The notes beneath the pieces were generated by a model. That model saw only the letters and a list, made by a program, of their open reading frames with translations. It was not told the DNA's origin and did not search any database. A DNA stretch of 6,452 bases from an uncultured Alphaproteobacteria bacterium (GTDB lineage Bacteria; Pseudomonadota; Alphaproteobacteria; CAAHEQ01; UBA3637). The translations under genes and the position numbers were made by a program. Positions 6,361 to 6,452 of this stretch are shown here, in pieces. The stretch covers positions 1 to 6,452 of the forward strand of contig CALXTZ010000074.1 in the NCBI GenBank assembly GCA_944391545.1. Reading direction: 5' to 3'. Within the stretch, counting starts at the first letter, position 1. The number at the start of each line of letters is the position of its first letter.

Positions 6361-6452
6361 GGTTGAATTCCCATAAAAAGTCTGTCCCATCGAATGGAGC
6401 GACCCCAATTCCAAAAGGCCAGGAAAGGAGATGTTCCGTTGTTGGAGTAAAA
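6357..6452 (-). CDS. lepB: Signal peptidase I, C-terminal end only (partial)
   Basis: Reading from the window edge at 6452 on the minus strand gives 31 codons and a TGA at 6359-6357. The peptide includes FLAFWNWGRSIRWDRLF and ends MGIQP. It matches the usual signal peptidase I C-terminus, an aromatic FW.xW segment followed by IRWxRLF. LepB is the inner-membrane serine/lysine protease that removes signal peptides from Sec and Tat substrates; its catalytic residues lie outside the window. Its position directly before rnc, with a 4-base ATGA overlap, agrees with the common lepB-rnc-era order. The identification rests on a short tail plus synteny. Confidence 0.8.
   Translation of the reverse strand, partial: FYSNNGTSPFLAFWNWGRSIRWDRLFMGIQP

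Noticed and set aside
6361..6414. TTG start for rnc at 6414
   Set aside because: It adds 18 residues unlike RNase III and lies within the lepB tail; ATG 6360 gives a typical coupled start.
1..6452. Novel defence, mobile or biosynthetic system
   Set aside because: All sequence is accounted for by eight housekeeping genes; there are no repeats, integrases, toxins or unexplained genes.

Overview
The window is a fully coding stretch of core chromosome from an alphaproteobacterium of moderate GC content. Three things point to that class: the lepB-rnc-era-recO gene order on the minus strand, the Era P-loop written GAPNAGKST, and the close match of RecO, PBP2 and MreD to the alphaproteobacterial forms I know. 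I see no tRNA, rRNA, insertion sequence, prophage, CRISPR array or accessory cargo, and no gene-free stretch longer than about 20 bases.

Left half, plus strand (about 2-4150): the distal part of a rod-shape (elongasome) operon, mreC (5' end cut off by the window), mreD, mrdA (PBP2) and mrdB/rodA. MreC and MreD scaffold the complex in the inner membrane and periplasm. RodA polymerises glycan from lipid II, and PBP2 crosslinks it. mreB would be expected upstream, outside the window. mreC/mreD and mrdA/rodA are joined by 4-base ATGA stop/start overlaps.

Right half, minus strand (6452 down to 4151): lepB (last 31 codons only), rnc, era and recO, each overlapping the next by 4, 14 and 8 bases. 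This groups signal peptidase I, RNase III, the 30S-assembly GTPase Era and the RecFOR recombination mediator RecO in one transcription unit. The two operons converge with no gap: the rodA stop ends at 4150 and the recO stop begins at 4151.

The most interesting spot is the mreD/mrdA junction (about 1165-1211). The PBP2 frame stays family-like upstream of its first ATG, yet has no standard start codon where one is expected. A single base (T at 1181 instead of G) would restore a GTGA stop/start overlap. As the sequence stands, mreD ends in the heptamer A-AAA-AAG directly before its stop, and a -1 slip there would enter the PBP2 frame exactly. A second point is an altered third active-site motif in PBP2 (KTAS where KTGT is usual). 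The rest is ordinary housekeeping sequence.
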